DNA from: Acidipropionibacterium virtanenii
GTDB taxonomy: Bacteria; Actinomycetota; Actinomycetes; Propionibacteriales; Propionibacteriaceae
Assembly: GCF_003325455.1 (NCBI RefSeq)
Contig: NZ_CP025198.1
Span: forward strand, 2,604,001-2,668,000
Direction: 5' to 3'
DNA length: 64,000 bases
Below, one piece after another: positions 35,115 through 43,958 of the stretch. Position 1 is the first letter of the stretch, and every line of letters begins with the position of its first letter. The notes below the pieces were generated by a model that saw nothing but the letters and a program-made list of their open reading frames with translations, searched no databases and was not told the origin of the DNA. Both the position numbers and the translations under genes were made by a program.

Positions 35115-36437
35115 TCATCCCTGCAGTGCCCGCAACAGCTCGTCGCGGAGCTTCGCCGACCGGCGCGGGGTCCGGTCGCCGACCACCGAGACGGTCATCC
35201 CGCCGGACTGCTGGGTGGCGGGGGTGAAGGCCGTGCCCTTGCGCCCGGCATCCCCGCGCACGCAGAAGATGCGGCGCTTCTCGGCCTCCTCACTCACACG
35301 AGCATTGACCTCGGGATCGTTGGTGAGCGCTTGGACGAACCACATACCGTCCAGATCGGAGGACTCGAAAGCCTTCTTCCGGTACTCGACCTGCCCGCGC
35401 CTGGCCAGCCGGCCCAGCTGGATACCGGCATTGGGGGCCACCACGTGCACCTTCGCCCCGGCGTCCAGCAGACGCACCACCCGTCTCTCGGCGACATGAC
35501 CGGCGCCGACCACCAGGACGTCCCTGCCGGCGAGTCTGAGCCCCGACAGGTACACCGGGGCGCCCTCGCCCACGCCCTCCTCGCCCAACGGGGAGCGGTA
35601 TCGGTCGACGACGACGTCGGCGAGCTCATCGCAGTCGCCGATCACCTCGGCGACCCGCACCTCGACGTCGGGCCTCGCCTCGTTCCAGGCCCTCACCTGG
35701 TCGGTCATCCACTCGTGGAGCCGGCCCGGGAACAGGAAGTTGCCCACCACCACGATCTGGGTGGCCCCCTCCGAGGACAGCAGGCTCAGTGCCTCGGGCA
35801 GGGAGGGCGGGGTCACCTGGATGAAGCACGGCTGCACCCTCTTGAGCTTGTTCTCCTCCCAGAACAGGCGGGTGAGCTGGTAGTGGGCGGCGTTCGCCTC
35901 GGGATCCAGCGCGCCGCGCCCCACGAGCACCGCGGCAGTGTCCTTGGCCTCCCACTCTCTGCCGTCGGCGGGCGCCATGGCCTCGTGCAGACGACGCCCC
36001 AGGGCGGCGCGCAGCCGCGGATCGGGCTGCAGGGGGCTGGAGTACAGCACCCGGGCGTCCCCGCGCCCCTCGTCGATGGCCTCGGGAATGTCGCGCTGGA
36101 CGTGCCCGCCGGTGTTGATCATGAGTGGCACGACGACGGCGTCGGGGGGCACCGGGCCGCCCTCCCGCTGCACCTCGGCCGCGGCCTGCCCGTCGTACTC
36201 CTGGCCGGCGGCCACCGCCGTGGCGACGGCGTCGGCGATCGGCGGCTCCGCCAGTTCGACGAAGCCCAGCTCGACCGGCACTCCGGGCAGCTTGGAGGCG
36301 ACGCGTCTGGCCAGGGCCCGGCAGGTCTCGACACCGTCGGCGTTCCGGGTGCCGTGGGCGGCGATCACCAGCGGTACCCGCGAGGTGAAGTCCTGGGCGG
36401 TGGCACGATCATCGGCAGTGCGGTCGGTCATGGTCAT
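35115..36437 (-). CDS. sirohydrochlorin cobaltochelatase fused to precorrin-2 dehydrogenase
   Basis: A 440-residue fusion. Residues ~20-270 form a CbiX/SirB-type chelatase with LVIAAHGTRNADG (catalytic His) and a repeat half with VVVVGNFLFPGRLHEWM; it inserts Co2+ into sirohydrochlorin. Residues ~290-440 form a SirC/CysG-N-like NAD-dependent dehydrogenase: VYLSGLRLAGRDVLVVGAGH, VAERRVVRLLDAGAKVHVV and FCVRGDAGRKGTAF, oxidising precorrin-2 to sirohydrochlorin. Fusion puts two consecutive steps on one chain. Its start overlaps cbiEGH by 4 bp. Confidence 0.9.
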   Translation of the reverse strand: MTMTDRTADDRATAQDFTSRVPLVIAAHGTRNADGVETCRALARRVASKLPGVPVELGFVELAEPPIADAVATAVAAGQEYDGQAAAEVQREGGPVPPDAVVVPLMINTGGHVQRDIPEAIDEGRGDARVLYSSPLQPDPRLRAALGRRLHEAMAPADGREWEAKDTAAVLVGRGALDPEANAAHYQLTRLFWEENKLKRVQPCFIQVTPPSLPEALSLLSSEGATQIVVVGNFLFPGRLHEWMTDQVRAWNEARPDVEVRVAEVIGDCDELADVVVDRYRSPLGEEGVGEGAPVYLSGLRLAGRDVLVVGAGHVAERRVVRLLDAGAKVHVVAPNAGIQLGRLARRGQVEYRKKAFESSDLDGMWFVQALTNDPEVNARVSEEAEKRRIFCVRGDAGRKGTAFTPATQQSGGMTVSVVGDRTPRRSAKLRDELLRALQG

Positions 36438-39007
36438 CCCTTCTGATTCTCCTCGATGACATTACCGGCCTCGTCCGAGGCGTCCTGCCGGGCCTTGCGC
36501 TGCCCGTGGTAGGAGGCGTCGTCGGCCCTCGGCAGGTCGCGGTGGGAGTAGTTCTTCTGCTTGTGGGCGCTGATCGCCCCGTCCATCCAGTGGTAGTCGC
36601 GCGGGGTGACCATCATCTGGCGCCCGTCCCCCGACGTCACGAACTTCGTGGTCGAGGAGCCCACCACCACCATCGCCGTCATGCCGACCCATTCGGGCCT
36701 GAACTCGGCGAGGGTGGACATGACGACCTCCTGCTGGCGCCGTTCGGCGTGGGAGACCATCGCCACCGGGGTCTCCGGCGGGCGGTGCTCGGCCATGATG
36801 GCCAGGGCGTCGGGGAGCTGGTGGACGCGGGTGCGCGAGCGCGGGTTGTAGAAGGTGGTCACCAGATCGCCCTCGGCGGCGGCCCGGACCCGCTTGAGGA
36901 TGAGGTTCCAGTCAGTGTGCAGATCCGACAGGCTGATGGTGGCGTGGTCGTGGCCCAGCGGGGCGCCGAGGATGGCCGAGATCGCCAGCTCGGCGGTGAT
37001 GCCGGGAACGATCTCCACGTCGATTCCGTCGGTGCCCATCTCCAGGGTGGGCGACGCCATGGCGTAGATGGCCGGGTCCCCGCCGCAGACGAAGGCGACG
37101 TTGTTGCCCTTGCGTGCCGCGGCGATGGCGGCCTCGGTGCGTTCCTCCTCGGTGCCCATCTTGGTGGCCAGGATCTCGGCGCCAGAACGCACCAGATCGC
37201 GGATCTGACGGACATAGGGGGCGTATCCGGCGACGAAGGTGGCGTCCTGAATGGCCTTGACGGCCCGCGGCGCCAGAAGATCCCGCGCGCCGGGCCCCAG
37301 CCCCACGACCGCCAGATGGCCGCGTGCCGGGATCCGGCCGACGGCGCAGGTGGCCTCGGAGGTCTTGTGCTTGGTGACGATCAGCTCGGCCCTCTCGGCC
37401 AGCACCGACGCCTCCGACACGCTCGCCGTGCCGACCTCGCGCGCCACCGTCGCCGACGGGTTGGGCGCGTCCTGGGCGGCCAGCACCTCGGCGGGATATG
37501 TGCGGTACTCGACGCCGAGACGGTGGGCGAGCTTGATGAGTCCCAACTCCCCGGACTTCACCTCGTGGCTCAGCAGGGCGCTCACCGATCCGGGCGCCAG
37601 CCCGGCCTCGGCCAGCACGTCGTCGAGCAGGGCGGCCAGGTGGTCGACGTCGGTGCCGGAGTTGCAGCCCATCCCCACCACCAGGGAGCGGGGGTGCAGC
37701 ACCACCGACGGCAGCTCGGGCAGACCCTTCAGCGCTGCCTCGGCGACCCGGTCGCTCACGACGATCTGCGCTGCCGGGTTCTCGGCGCCCTGCGAGACGT
37801 TGGCCGGCAGCGGAGGCAGCGGCCACGGCTGCTCGCGGACCACGGCGACGGGCCGCCCGGCGATGATCGCCCCGGTGACCGCGGCGACGTCACCCTCGTA
37901 GGCCCAGCCGAGCTGGTCGAGGGCCGGCACCCCCAGGGAGTCGGTGGCGGTGGAGACGACAGCGACCCCGCCGAGGGCCTCGGAGATCCGTCGCGCAAGG
38001 TCGTTGGCGCCGCCGACGTGGCCGCCGACCAGCGGGATGGCGAAGCGGCCGGCCTCGTCGACCACGACCACGCCGGGATCGGTCTTCTTGGAGGCCAGCA
38101 GCGGCGCGATGATCCGGGTGGTGGCGCCCAGCGCCAGGTGGGAGACGATGAGATCGCACTGGCCCCAGGCCTCCACCAGGCCTGCGGTGGCCGGGCCGGG
38201 GTACTTCTTCGTCTCGGTGCCCAGTGCCTTGTCGATGGCCTGCGCGTGGGCGATGGCGGCGTCGGTGTTGACGATCTGGCCGATGATCGGTGCCCTGTCG
38301 GAGCCGTCGGGGTTCGTGTCCGAACCGGGCTGCGGGTCCCCCGGAGCCGGGGTGTTGACGTCGCCGACCAGCTCCGGGCTGATCCCGATGGCCTCCGGGG
38401 AGTCGGGATGGTGGGCCAGCACGAGCACCACGTAGGGGCTGGAGAGGTCCTCGGCGTCGACGACGGACCGCGCGGCGTCCTCGTCGAGGACGCGGATCCG
38501 CTGGCCGGGCTCGCCGATCCGCTCGGCGACCACGTAGTGGCGTCCCAGGCCCGCCAGCCCTTCGACCAGCTCGGGCAGGCCCTTCTTCGGGGCGGTGAGG
38601 ACGCCGACCTTGGGATGGACCTTGGCGAGCCTGATCGCCGACTCGATGCCCCCGGTGTGGGAGGAGACCAGCTGGGCGTCGTCCCAGGGCAGGGCGATGG
38701 CGGCGAAGGCGGCCTGCAGGGAGCTGGGCGCGGTGACCACCTCGGGCTTCAGACCCGCCTGGCGCATCCGTCGCACGACACCGAAGAAGAGCGGGTCGCC
38801 GGAGGCCACGACGGTCACCCGGGCATCGGCGTCCAGGGTCTGGATCCGTTCGATGGCCGGCCCGATGAGGCCGAGCACCTGGCGGCGCTCCTCGGGGACG
38901 TCGAGGGCGTCGAGGTGGCGCTTCCCGCCGACGACCAGCTGGGATGCGGCGACGTCGTCCCTCATCGCCGCGGTGATCTCGCCGAGATATCCGTGAACCC
39001 GGATCAT
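36434..39007 (-). CDS. cbiEGH: CbiE-CbiG-CbiH triple fusion
   Basis: An 857-residue protein. Residues ~1-200 are the CbiE C5-methyltransferase (VASGDPLFFGVVRRMRQAG, SSLQAAFAAIALPWDDA). Residues ~225-565 are CbiG, which opens the ring A lactone and removes the C20 fragment (VSHLALGATTRIIAPLL, PLVGGHVGGANDLARRIS, VVGMGCNSGTD). Residues ~570-857 are CbiH, the C17-methyltransferase that contracts the ring (AVVGLGPGARDLL, FVCGGDPAIYAMASP). The CbiE part starts MIRVHGYLGEIT, lacking the usual Gly-rich GxGPG loop. An equivalent fusion is known in propionibacteria. Coupled by 4-bp overlaps on both sides. Confidence 0.93.
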   Translation of the reverse strand: MIRVHGYLGEITAAMRDDVAASQLVVGGKRHLDALDVPEERRQVLGLIGPAIERIQTLDADARVTVVASGDPLFFGVVRRMRQAGLKPEVVTAPSSLQAAFAAIALPWDDAQLVSSHTGGIESAIRLAKVHPKVGVLTAPKKGLPELVEGLAGLGRHYVVAERIGEPGQRIRVLDEDAARSVVDAEDLSSPYVVLVLAHHPDSPEAIGISPELVGDVNTPAPGDPQPGSDTNPDGSDRAPIIGQIVNTDAAIAHAQAIDKALGTETKKYPGPATAGLVEAWGQCDLIVSHLALGATTRIIAPLLASKKTDPGVVVVDEAGRFAIPLVGGHVGGANDLARRISEALGGVAVVSTATDSLGVPALDQLGWAYEGDVAAVTGAIIAGRPVAVVREQPWPLPPLPANVSQGAENPAAQIVVSDRVAEAALKGLPELPSVVLHPRSLVVGMGCNSGTDVDHLAALLDDVLAEAGLAPGSVSALLSHEVKSGELGLIKLAHRLGVEYRTYPAEVLAAQDAPNPSATVAREVGTASVSEASVLAERAELIVTKHKTSEATCAVGRIPARGHLAVVGLGPGARDLLAPRAVKAIQDATFVAGYAPYVRQIRDLVRSGAEILATKMGTEEERTEAAIAAARKGNNVAFVCGGDPAIYAMASPTLEMGTDGIDVEIVPGITAELAISAILGAPLGHDHATISLSDLHTDWNLILKRVRAAAEGDLVTTFYNPRSRTRVHQLPDALAIMAEHRPPETPVAMVSHAERRQQEVVMSTLAEFRPEWVGMTAMVVVGSSTTKFVTSGDGRQMMVTPRDYHWMDGAISAHKQKNYSHRDLPRADDASYHGQRKARQDASDEAGNVIEENQKG

Positions 39008-40044
39008 GAGTGTTCTCCCTTGTCAGTGGCGGCTTCGTCGGAGGGGTTGTTGTCAGGGGGGTTGTCGTCAAGCACCCCGCGCGTCCCGTGGGCCTTCAGG
39101 TCGGCATGGGCGGTGGCCTCGGCGCCGCGGTACTCGTGGCGGAAGCCGGGATGGTACAGGTGGCTGCGGGTGGAGATGGGGCCCTCGGCCAGAGCCGGGC
39201 CGACGAGCACCACGGCGTGCTTCCACAGCTTGTGGGCGCGCATCGTGGCGGACAGCTCGGCCAGCGGGCAGCGGAACATGAGTTCCTCGGGCCAGGTGAC
39301 GGCGTAGCCGATGATGCAGGGTGTGCCGGGCGGGTAGCCGCCGGCCAGCAGGGCGTCCTGCAGGGCCTTGTTGCGGGCCGCCGACAGATAGATCGCCATG
39401 GTGGCGCCGTGGGCGGCGAAGGAGGCGATGGTCTCACCGTCGGGCATCGGGGTGCGACCGCCCTCCAGCCGGGTGAGGATGAGGGACTGGGAGACCTCGG
39501 GGACGGTGATCTCGACGTCCATCCGGGCGGCGGCCGCGGAGAAGGCGGAGATGCCGGGGATCGTCTCGTAGCCGATGCCGACGCGACGGCAGAGGTCGCG
39601 CTGCTCGGCGGTGGCGCCGTAGATCGACGGGTCGCCGGTGTGCACCCGGGCCACCAGCAGGCCCTCGTCGCGGGCCCGGGAATACAGCGGTTCGAGGTCC
39701 TCCAGGGGGATGGACGCCGAATCGATCAGTTCGGCGCCCGCCTTGTGACGGGCGACCATGTCGGGGTGGACGAGGCTGGAGGCCCAGATGATGATGTCGG
39801 CGGCCTCGATGATCCGCGCACCGCGCACGCTCACCAGGTCGGCGGCGCCGGGTCCGGCTCCCACGAAGACGACCTTGCCCTCCCCTGGGCGGGTCTCCCG
39901 CCTCGGGATCGGGGCCGGGGAGATCTGGGTGTGGTCGAACTCCTCGAGGCTCTGCTCGGACCTGTGCTGGGTTGGCCTGGCAGCGCGCGCAGCCCCGTGC
40001 GGGGGCGTGGGGGTCGCCCCGCCTTCTGTTGAATTCGTGTTCAT
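39004..40044 (-). CDS. cbiF: precorrin-4 C11-methyltransferase
   Basis: A 346-residue SAM methyltransferase acting at C11. After an unusual Pro/Thr-rich N-terminal extension of about 55 residues comes KVVFVGAGPGAADLVSVRG (SAM loop), then RVHTGDPSIYGA, PGISAFSAAAA and ARNKALQDALLAGGYPPGT, as in CbiF/CobM. The C-terminal ~30 residues are Asp/Asn-rich and also extend beyond the family. Its start and the cbiL stop share a base, so the two are coupled. Confidence 0.93.
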   Translation of the reverse strand: MNTNSTEGGATPTPPHGAARAARPTQHRSEQSLEEFDHTQISPAPIPRRETRPGEGKVVFVGAGPGAADLVSVRGARIIEAADIIIWASSLVHPDMVARHKAGAELIDSASIPLEDLEPLYSRARDEGLLVARVHTGDPSIYGATAEQRDLCRRVGIGYETIPGISAFSAAAARMDVEITVPEVSQSLILTRLEGGRTPMPDGETIASFAAHGATMAIYLSAARNKALQDALLAGGYPPGTPCIIGYAVTWPEELMFRCPLAELSATMRAHKLWKHAVVLVGPALAEGPISTRSHLYHPGFRHEYRGAEATAHADLKAHGTRGVLDDNPPDNNPSDEAATDKGEHS

Positions 40045-40805
40045 CAGAGGCTTCCTCCTGTTGTGGTGCGTGCCGGCGCGCTCATGACCGTCGAGAAGTA
40101 CGGCAGGGTCTGCCCCTCCTCGACGTCGGCCAGGCCGATGAGCTGCTCGGACTCCATGGAGACGTCAGTGCCGAGCACGGCATCGCGGCCCCGTTCCCGG
40201 ATCTGGTCGAGGACCGCGGGCAGGGTCCGTCCGCCCTTGTAGACGGTCACCGAGTCGGCGAGATCGAGCACCTGGCCGAGCCTGTCGGCCCCGACGGTGG
40301 CGGGCACCAGGGCGAGGATCTCGCGGCCCTCCACAAGAGGGGTGCGCGACGCCGCGGCGAGGGCCTGCATGGCGGTGATGCCGGGGACCAGGGTCACCTC
40401 GACGTCGGGGAGCCGCTGTTCGACGTTGCCGCGCAGGTAGCTGAAGGTGGAGAAGACCGCCGGGTCGCCGACTGTGGCCAGGGCGACGGTGGCGGCCCCG
40501 GCCTCGAAGGCCGCCACGGCGGCGTCGGCGGAGACCTGCCAGGACTCCGTGCGCTTGTGGCCGATGCCGCGGCGCTGGGCCATGGAGAAGGGGATGCGTT
40601 CGATCCGTCCGGCCATCTGCGGGCAGGCGGCGCGGACGATGGCCTCGGCCCGGCCCGGGCCCTCGGCGGACTTCTCGGTGGCGGGCACGAGCACGACGTC
40701 GGCGGTCGAAAGGATGCGTGAGGCCTTGAGGGTGACCAGTTCTGGGTCGCCGGGGCCCACACCGACCCCGATCAGTCTGCGTGCAGGGTCAATGGCATGG
40801 GTCAT
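40044..40805 (-). CDS. cbiL: precorrin-2/cobalt-factor II C20-methyltransferase
   Basis: A 253-residue SAM methyltransferase: LIGVGVGPGDPELVTLKA (SAM loop), VALATVGDPAVFSTFSYL, VPGITAMQALAAASRTPL and SVTVYKGGRTLPA. It methylates C20 of cobalt-sirohydrochlorin. First gene of the operon cbiL-cbiF-cbiEGH-cbiX-sirC-hypothetical, behind a cobalamin riboswitch 25-160 bp upstream. Length typical (about 240). Confidence 0.95.
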   Translation of the reverse strand: MTHAIDPARRLIGVGVGPGDPELVTLKASRILSTADVVLVPATEKSAEGPGRAEAIVRAACPQMAGRIERIPFSMAQRRGIGHKRTESWQVSADAAVAAFEAGAATVALATVGDPAVFSTFSYLRGNVEQRLPDVEVTLVPGITAMQALAAASRTPLVEGREILALVPATVGADRLGQVLDLADSVTVYKGGRTLPAVLDQIRERGRDAVLGTDVSMESEQLIGLADVEEGQTLPYFSTVMSAPARTTTGGSL

Positions 40806-40829
40806 GCCGGCCTCCTCAGGTCTCTCGCC

Positions 40830-40965
40830 CGATCATGTCGCGCCGTTTCTTCCATCCGAGTGTCTGGCTTCCCCTGCCGGGGTCACAGTGGCGGGACCGC
40901 TCCGGGTTCGCACCGGATTCCTCGCGACGGACGCGAGCCCGATTCTTCCACATGGATGTGAGGTC
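40830..40965 (-). ncRNA. cobalamin riboswitch before cbiL
   Basis: Minus strand reads GGAATCCGGTGCGAACCCGG, AGCGGTCCCGCCACTGTGAC (core about 40883-40897), then GGGGAAGCCAGACACTCGG, a B12-box match. This is the most textbook of the four copies. Boundaries approximate. It would control the ring-building operon cbiL-cbiF-cbiEGH-cbiX. Confidence 0.9.
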
Positions 40966-40991
40966 ACCCTCACCGTGTCTCACCGGGGCCC

Positions 40992-42455
40992 TCAGCGCGG
41001 CAGGTCGAACAGGGCGTCGACGTCGAGGTGCTCCTCGACGGCGTCGGCGAGGGTGTCGATCATCTGCTCGCGGCGGGCGCCGTATCCCGTGGCGTCGCGG
41101 TTGGGGTGCCAGTCGACGCCGGCCTCGGCGGCGGCCTCCTCCAGCCAGGCCCGGCGGAAGTCGTCGGACTCGAAGGCCCCGTGCCACATCGTCCCCCACA
41201 CCGAGCCGGCGCGGACCCCGTCCAGGAAGGGCTCGGTGTCGGCGGCTTCCTGATCAATGGAGCAGCTGCCGTGGTGGATCTCATAGCCACCGACCGAGAT
41301 GCCGTTCCAGGAGCCGTGGGACAGGGCGAGGGTCTTGGCGGCGGAGAAGTCCACCTCGACGGGCAGCAGGCCGAGTCCTTCGATGCGCGATCCGGCGGCG
41401 GCCTCCTCCCCATCGGGATCGACGATCAGCCGAGAGAGCATCTGGTAGCCGCCGCAGATCCCCACCACGGTGCGGTGCTCGGCGGCGCGCCGGGCGATGA
41501 CATCGGCGATTCCGGTCTCGCGCAACCAGGCCAGATCGGAGACGGTGGAGCGGGATCCGGGCAGGACGACGACGTCGGCGGCGGCGCAGGTGACGGGGTT
41601 GGTGGTGACCTGGACGTCGACGCCGGATTCGATGGCCAGGGCGTCGACGTCGGTGGCGTTGGAGATCCTCGGGAACCGGACCACGGCGATGCGCAGCGCG
41701 CCGGGGCTGGGCTCCTCGCCCTCGTGGCGCCAGCGGCCGACCTCCAGGGCGTCCTCCCCGTCGAGCCAGACGTCATGGACGAAGGGCAGGACGCCGAGGC
41801 AGGGCAGCCCGGAGCGGCGGCTGATCTCGTCGAGTCCGGGGGCCAGGACGGAGTGGTCGCCGCGGAACTTGTTGATGAGGTAGCCGGCCAGGTGGGAGCG
41901 ATCGGCGTGGTCGAGCAGCGCCCAGGTGCCGTAGATGGAGGCGAGCACCCCGCCGCGGTCGATGTCGCCGACGAGGACGACGGGCAGGTTCTTGGCGACG
42001 GCCAGCCCCATGTTGGTGTAGTCGCCGGTCCGCAGGTTGATCTCGGCCGGGGATCCGGCGCCCTCGCAGATCACCAGGTCGTGGGCGGCGGTCAGTTCGT
42101 CGTAGGCGTCCCAGGCGGCCTGCGCAAGGGCCCTGCGCCCGGTGGTGTACTCGCCGGCCTCCAGGGTGCCGCCGGGCCGGCCGCGCAGCACCACGAAGGA
42201 CCGCCGGTCGGTGCCGGGCTTGAGCAGGACGGGGTTCATCGCCGAGGTCGGTTCCAGACCGGCGGCGTGGGCCTGGAGGTACTGGGCCCGGCCGATCTCG
42301 GCGCCGTCGGCGCAGACCATGGAGTTGTTGGACATGTTCTGGGCCTTGAACGGCGCGACGTCGACGCCTCGGCGAACCGCCACCCGGCACAGGCCGGTGA
42401 CCATGAGCGACTTGCCGGCGTCCGAGGAGGTGCCGGCGATGAGGATCCCGGTCAT
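40992..42455 (-). CDS. cobQ: cobyric acid synthase
   Basis: A 487-residue glutamine- and ATP-dependent amidotransferase (CobQ/CbiP) amidating the b, d, e and g carboxylates. N-terminal AGTSSDAGKSLMVTGLCR and FKAQNMSNNSMVCADGAEIG, then the glutaminase Cys in VVGICGGYQMLSRL and GYEIHHG. The ATG at 42455 overlaps the cbiB stop and begins at the family N-terminus; longer frames run through cbiB. No riboswitch is visible upstream of the cbiB-cobQ pair. Confidence 0.95.
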   Translation of the reverse strand: MTGILIAGTSSDAGKSLMVTGLCRVAVRRGVDVAPFKAQNMSNNSMVCADGAEIGRAQYLQAHAAGLEPTSAMNPVLLKPGTDRRSFVVLRGRPGGTLEAGEYTTGRRALAQAAWDAYDELTAAHDLVICEGAGSPAEINLRTGDYTNMGLAVAKNLPVVLVGDIDRGGVLASIYGTWALLDHADRSHLAGYLINKFRGDHSVLAPGLDEISRRSGLPCLGVLPFVHDVWLDGEDALEVGRWRHEGEEPSPGALRIAVVRFPRISNATDVDALAIESGVDVQVTTNPVTCAAADVVVLPGSRSTVSDLAWLRETGIADVIARRAAEHRTVVGICGGYQMLSRLIVDPDGEEAAAGSRIEGLGLLPVEVDFSAAKTLALSHGSWNGISVGGYEIHHGSCSIDQEAADTEPFLDGVRAGSVWGTMWHGAFESDDFRRAWLEEAAAEAGVDWHPNRDATGYGARREQMIDTLADAVEEHLDVDALFDLPR

Positions 42456-43486
42456 GACCTGGCTCTCCTGCCCTGCTTGTTCTGGCTGCGGGGAATGACG
42501 CCGCCGTAAAAGGTGAGATGGCCCACGACGGCCAGTGCCCCGACCGCCCCGACGGTCGCGGCGGCACTGACTGCCAGCACCAGGGTGGCGGCGTCGTGGA
42601 CCTTGTCCGCGTCGGGGCGGGGGCCGTCGCCCAGCAGGGGGCGGTCCTCGTGGCGGTTGCCGTAGTAGAGGTTGCGCCCGCCGAGGGTGACGCCCAGTGC
42701 CCCGGCCCAGGCGGACTCGCACCAGCCTCCGTTGGGGCTGGGGTGGTGGGCGTGGTCACGTGACATGACGTCGAGAGCCCGCCTCCGGTCGCCGCCGACG
42801 ACGGGGGCGAGCAGGCCTGCCAGGACGCCGGTGATGCGGGCGGGGAGCAGGTCGAGCAGGTCGTCGAGGTGGGCCGCGACCTTGCCGAAGCGCTCGAAGC
42901 GCTCGTTGTGATGGCCGACCATGGCGTCGAGGGTGTTGGCGCCGCGGTGGACGAGCATCCCGGGGACGCCGGCGACCGCCCCCCAGAAGATCGAGGCGAC
43001 GGCGGCGTCGGCGGTGTTCTCGGCCATGGACTCGACGGTGGCGCGGGCCAGCTCGGGCTCGTCGAGGGATTCGGGGTCGCGTCCGCACAGGTGGGAGAGC
43101 TGTTCGCGGGCGCCGTCAAGATCGTCCTCGGCCAGACGGGAGGCCATGGTGTCCCCCTCGCGGGCCAGGGATGCGGCGCCGACCACGGCCCAGGTGGTGG
43201 TCGCTGTGGCCAGCGCCCTGGCGACGGGATGGCTGCCGGTGGCGCGTTCGACGGCGAGGCCCAGGGCGGCCAGCGGGGCGAGGCAGCAGAGGGTGTAGAG
43301 GGCGCCGCAGGGCACCGAATCGGCCCAGATCCTCTTCTCTAGGGCGTCGGCGGCCGAGCCGAAGACGGCGACCGGGTGGTGGCGCTGCGGGTCGCCGATG
43401 AGCCGGTCGGCCATCACGCCGAGCCCGATGCCCGCCCCTCTGGCCAGCAGCGCAGCTCCGCGACGACGGTTCCGGGTGATGGGCAT
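42452..43486 (-). CDS. cbiB: adenosylcobinamide-phosphate synthase
   Basis: A 344-residue multi-pass membrane enzyme (CbiB/CobD) that attaches aminopropanol (phosphate) to adenosylcobyric acid. MADRLIGDPQRHHPVAVFG, ATVESMAENTADAAVASIFW and SPNGGWCESAWAGALG are family signatures. The start at 43486 (MPITRNRRR) was chosen over one 48 bp upstream that adds an atypical stretch. First gene of the cbiB-cobQ pair. Confidence 0.94.
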   Translation of the reverse strand: MPITRNRRRGAALLARGAGIGLGVMADRLIGDPQRHHPVAVFGSAADALEKRIWADSVPCGALYTLCCLAPLAALGLAVERATGSHPVARALATATTTWAVVGAASLAREGDTMASRLAEDDLDGAREQLSHLCGRDPESLDEPELARATVESMAENTADAAVASIFWGAVAGVPGMLVHRGANTLDAMVGHHNERFERFGKVAAHLDDLLDLLPARITGVLAGLLAPVVGGDRRRALDVMSRDHAHHPSPNGGWCESAWAGALGVTLGGRNLYYGNRHEDRPLLGDGPRPDADKVHDAATLVLAVSAAATVGAVGALAVVGHLTFYGGVIPRSQNKQGRRARS

Positions 43487-43589
43487 GGCCGCAAACCTAC
43501 CAACCCAGTACGGCCTCACCGGGCCACCCGGCATCGTGGACCAGGACTGTCTGGAGGTCTGGCGCCGTCAGCAGAATCACTGATTCGTA

Positions 43590-43619
43590 TTGACCATGGT
43601 ATGTGTTAACGCACATACT
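43590..43619 (+). promoter_or_regulatory. promoter and palindromic operator of the XRE gene
   Basis: TTGACC (43590-43595) and CATACT (43614-43619), 18 bp apart, resemble -35 and -10 boxes. A 7-bp perfect inverted repeat GTATGTG-N6-CACATAC (43599-43618) fills the spacer and overlaps the -10. The position suggests autorepression by the XRE protein encoded 25 bp downstream. Confidence 0.5.
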
Positions 43620-43643
43620 GGTCGATGAGAGAGGGAGGCAGTC

Positions 43644-43946
43644 ATGGCAACCCATGCGTTCAGTGACCTGGCAGGACAGGCGAAGCAGTCGTGGTCTTCT
43701 GCTGCTACGGCGACGTACGAGGCCGCGAGCGCCTCCTACAACGCAGAGCTCGCCGCCCGCCGCGATCTCGGGCAGCTTCTGATGCGGGCCCGGCGCGACC
43801 GTCAGATGACACAGCCAGACCTTGCCGAGATGACAGGAATCCAGCAGGCCGAGATCAGCCGGATCGAGACCGGGCGGGCCAACCCGACCGTCGACACCCT
43901 CACGCGTCTCACCCAGGCTCTGGGAACCCGGCTCACCCTCGCCTGA
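43644..43946 (+). CDS. XRE-family regulator
   Basis: A 100-residue protein with a C-terminal HTH_3 domain: LMRARRDRQMTQPDLAEMTG, then IQQAEISRIETGRANPTVDTL, like HigA-type antitoxins or small repressors. The N-terminal 40 residues are Ala/Ser-rich without recognised structure. A GAGAGGGAGG site precedes the ATG at 43644. No toxin gene is adjacent, so it is an orphan antitoxin or a stand-alone repressor. A palindrome overlapping its promoter suggests autoregulation. Confidence 0.85.
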   Translation: MATHAFSDLAGQAKQSWSSAATATYEAASASYNAELAARRDLGQLLMRARRDRQMTQPDLAEMTGIQQAEISRIETGRANPTVDTLTRLTQALGTRLTLA

Positions 43947-43958
43947 GCGCGATGGCCA

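Noticed and set aside
36506..39307. 933-codon plus-strand open frame opposite the CbiEGH gene
   Set aside because: Shadow of cbiEGH; the translation has an unnatural Gly/Asp/His/Arg composition and no recognisable motifs.
43487..43643. A fifth cobalamin riboswitch before cbiB-cobQ
   Set aside because: Neither strand shows the GTCCCGCCACTGT core or a B12-box there.
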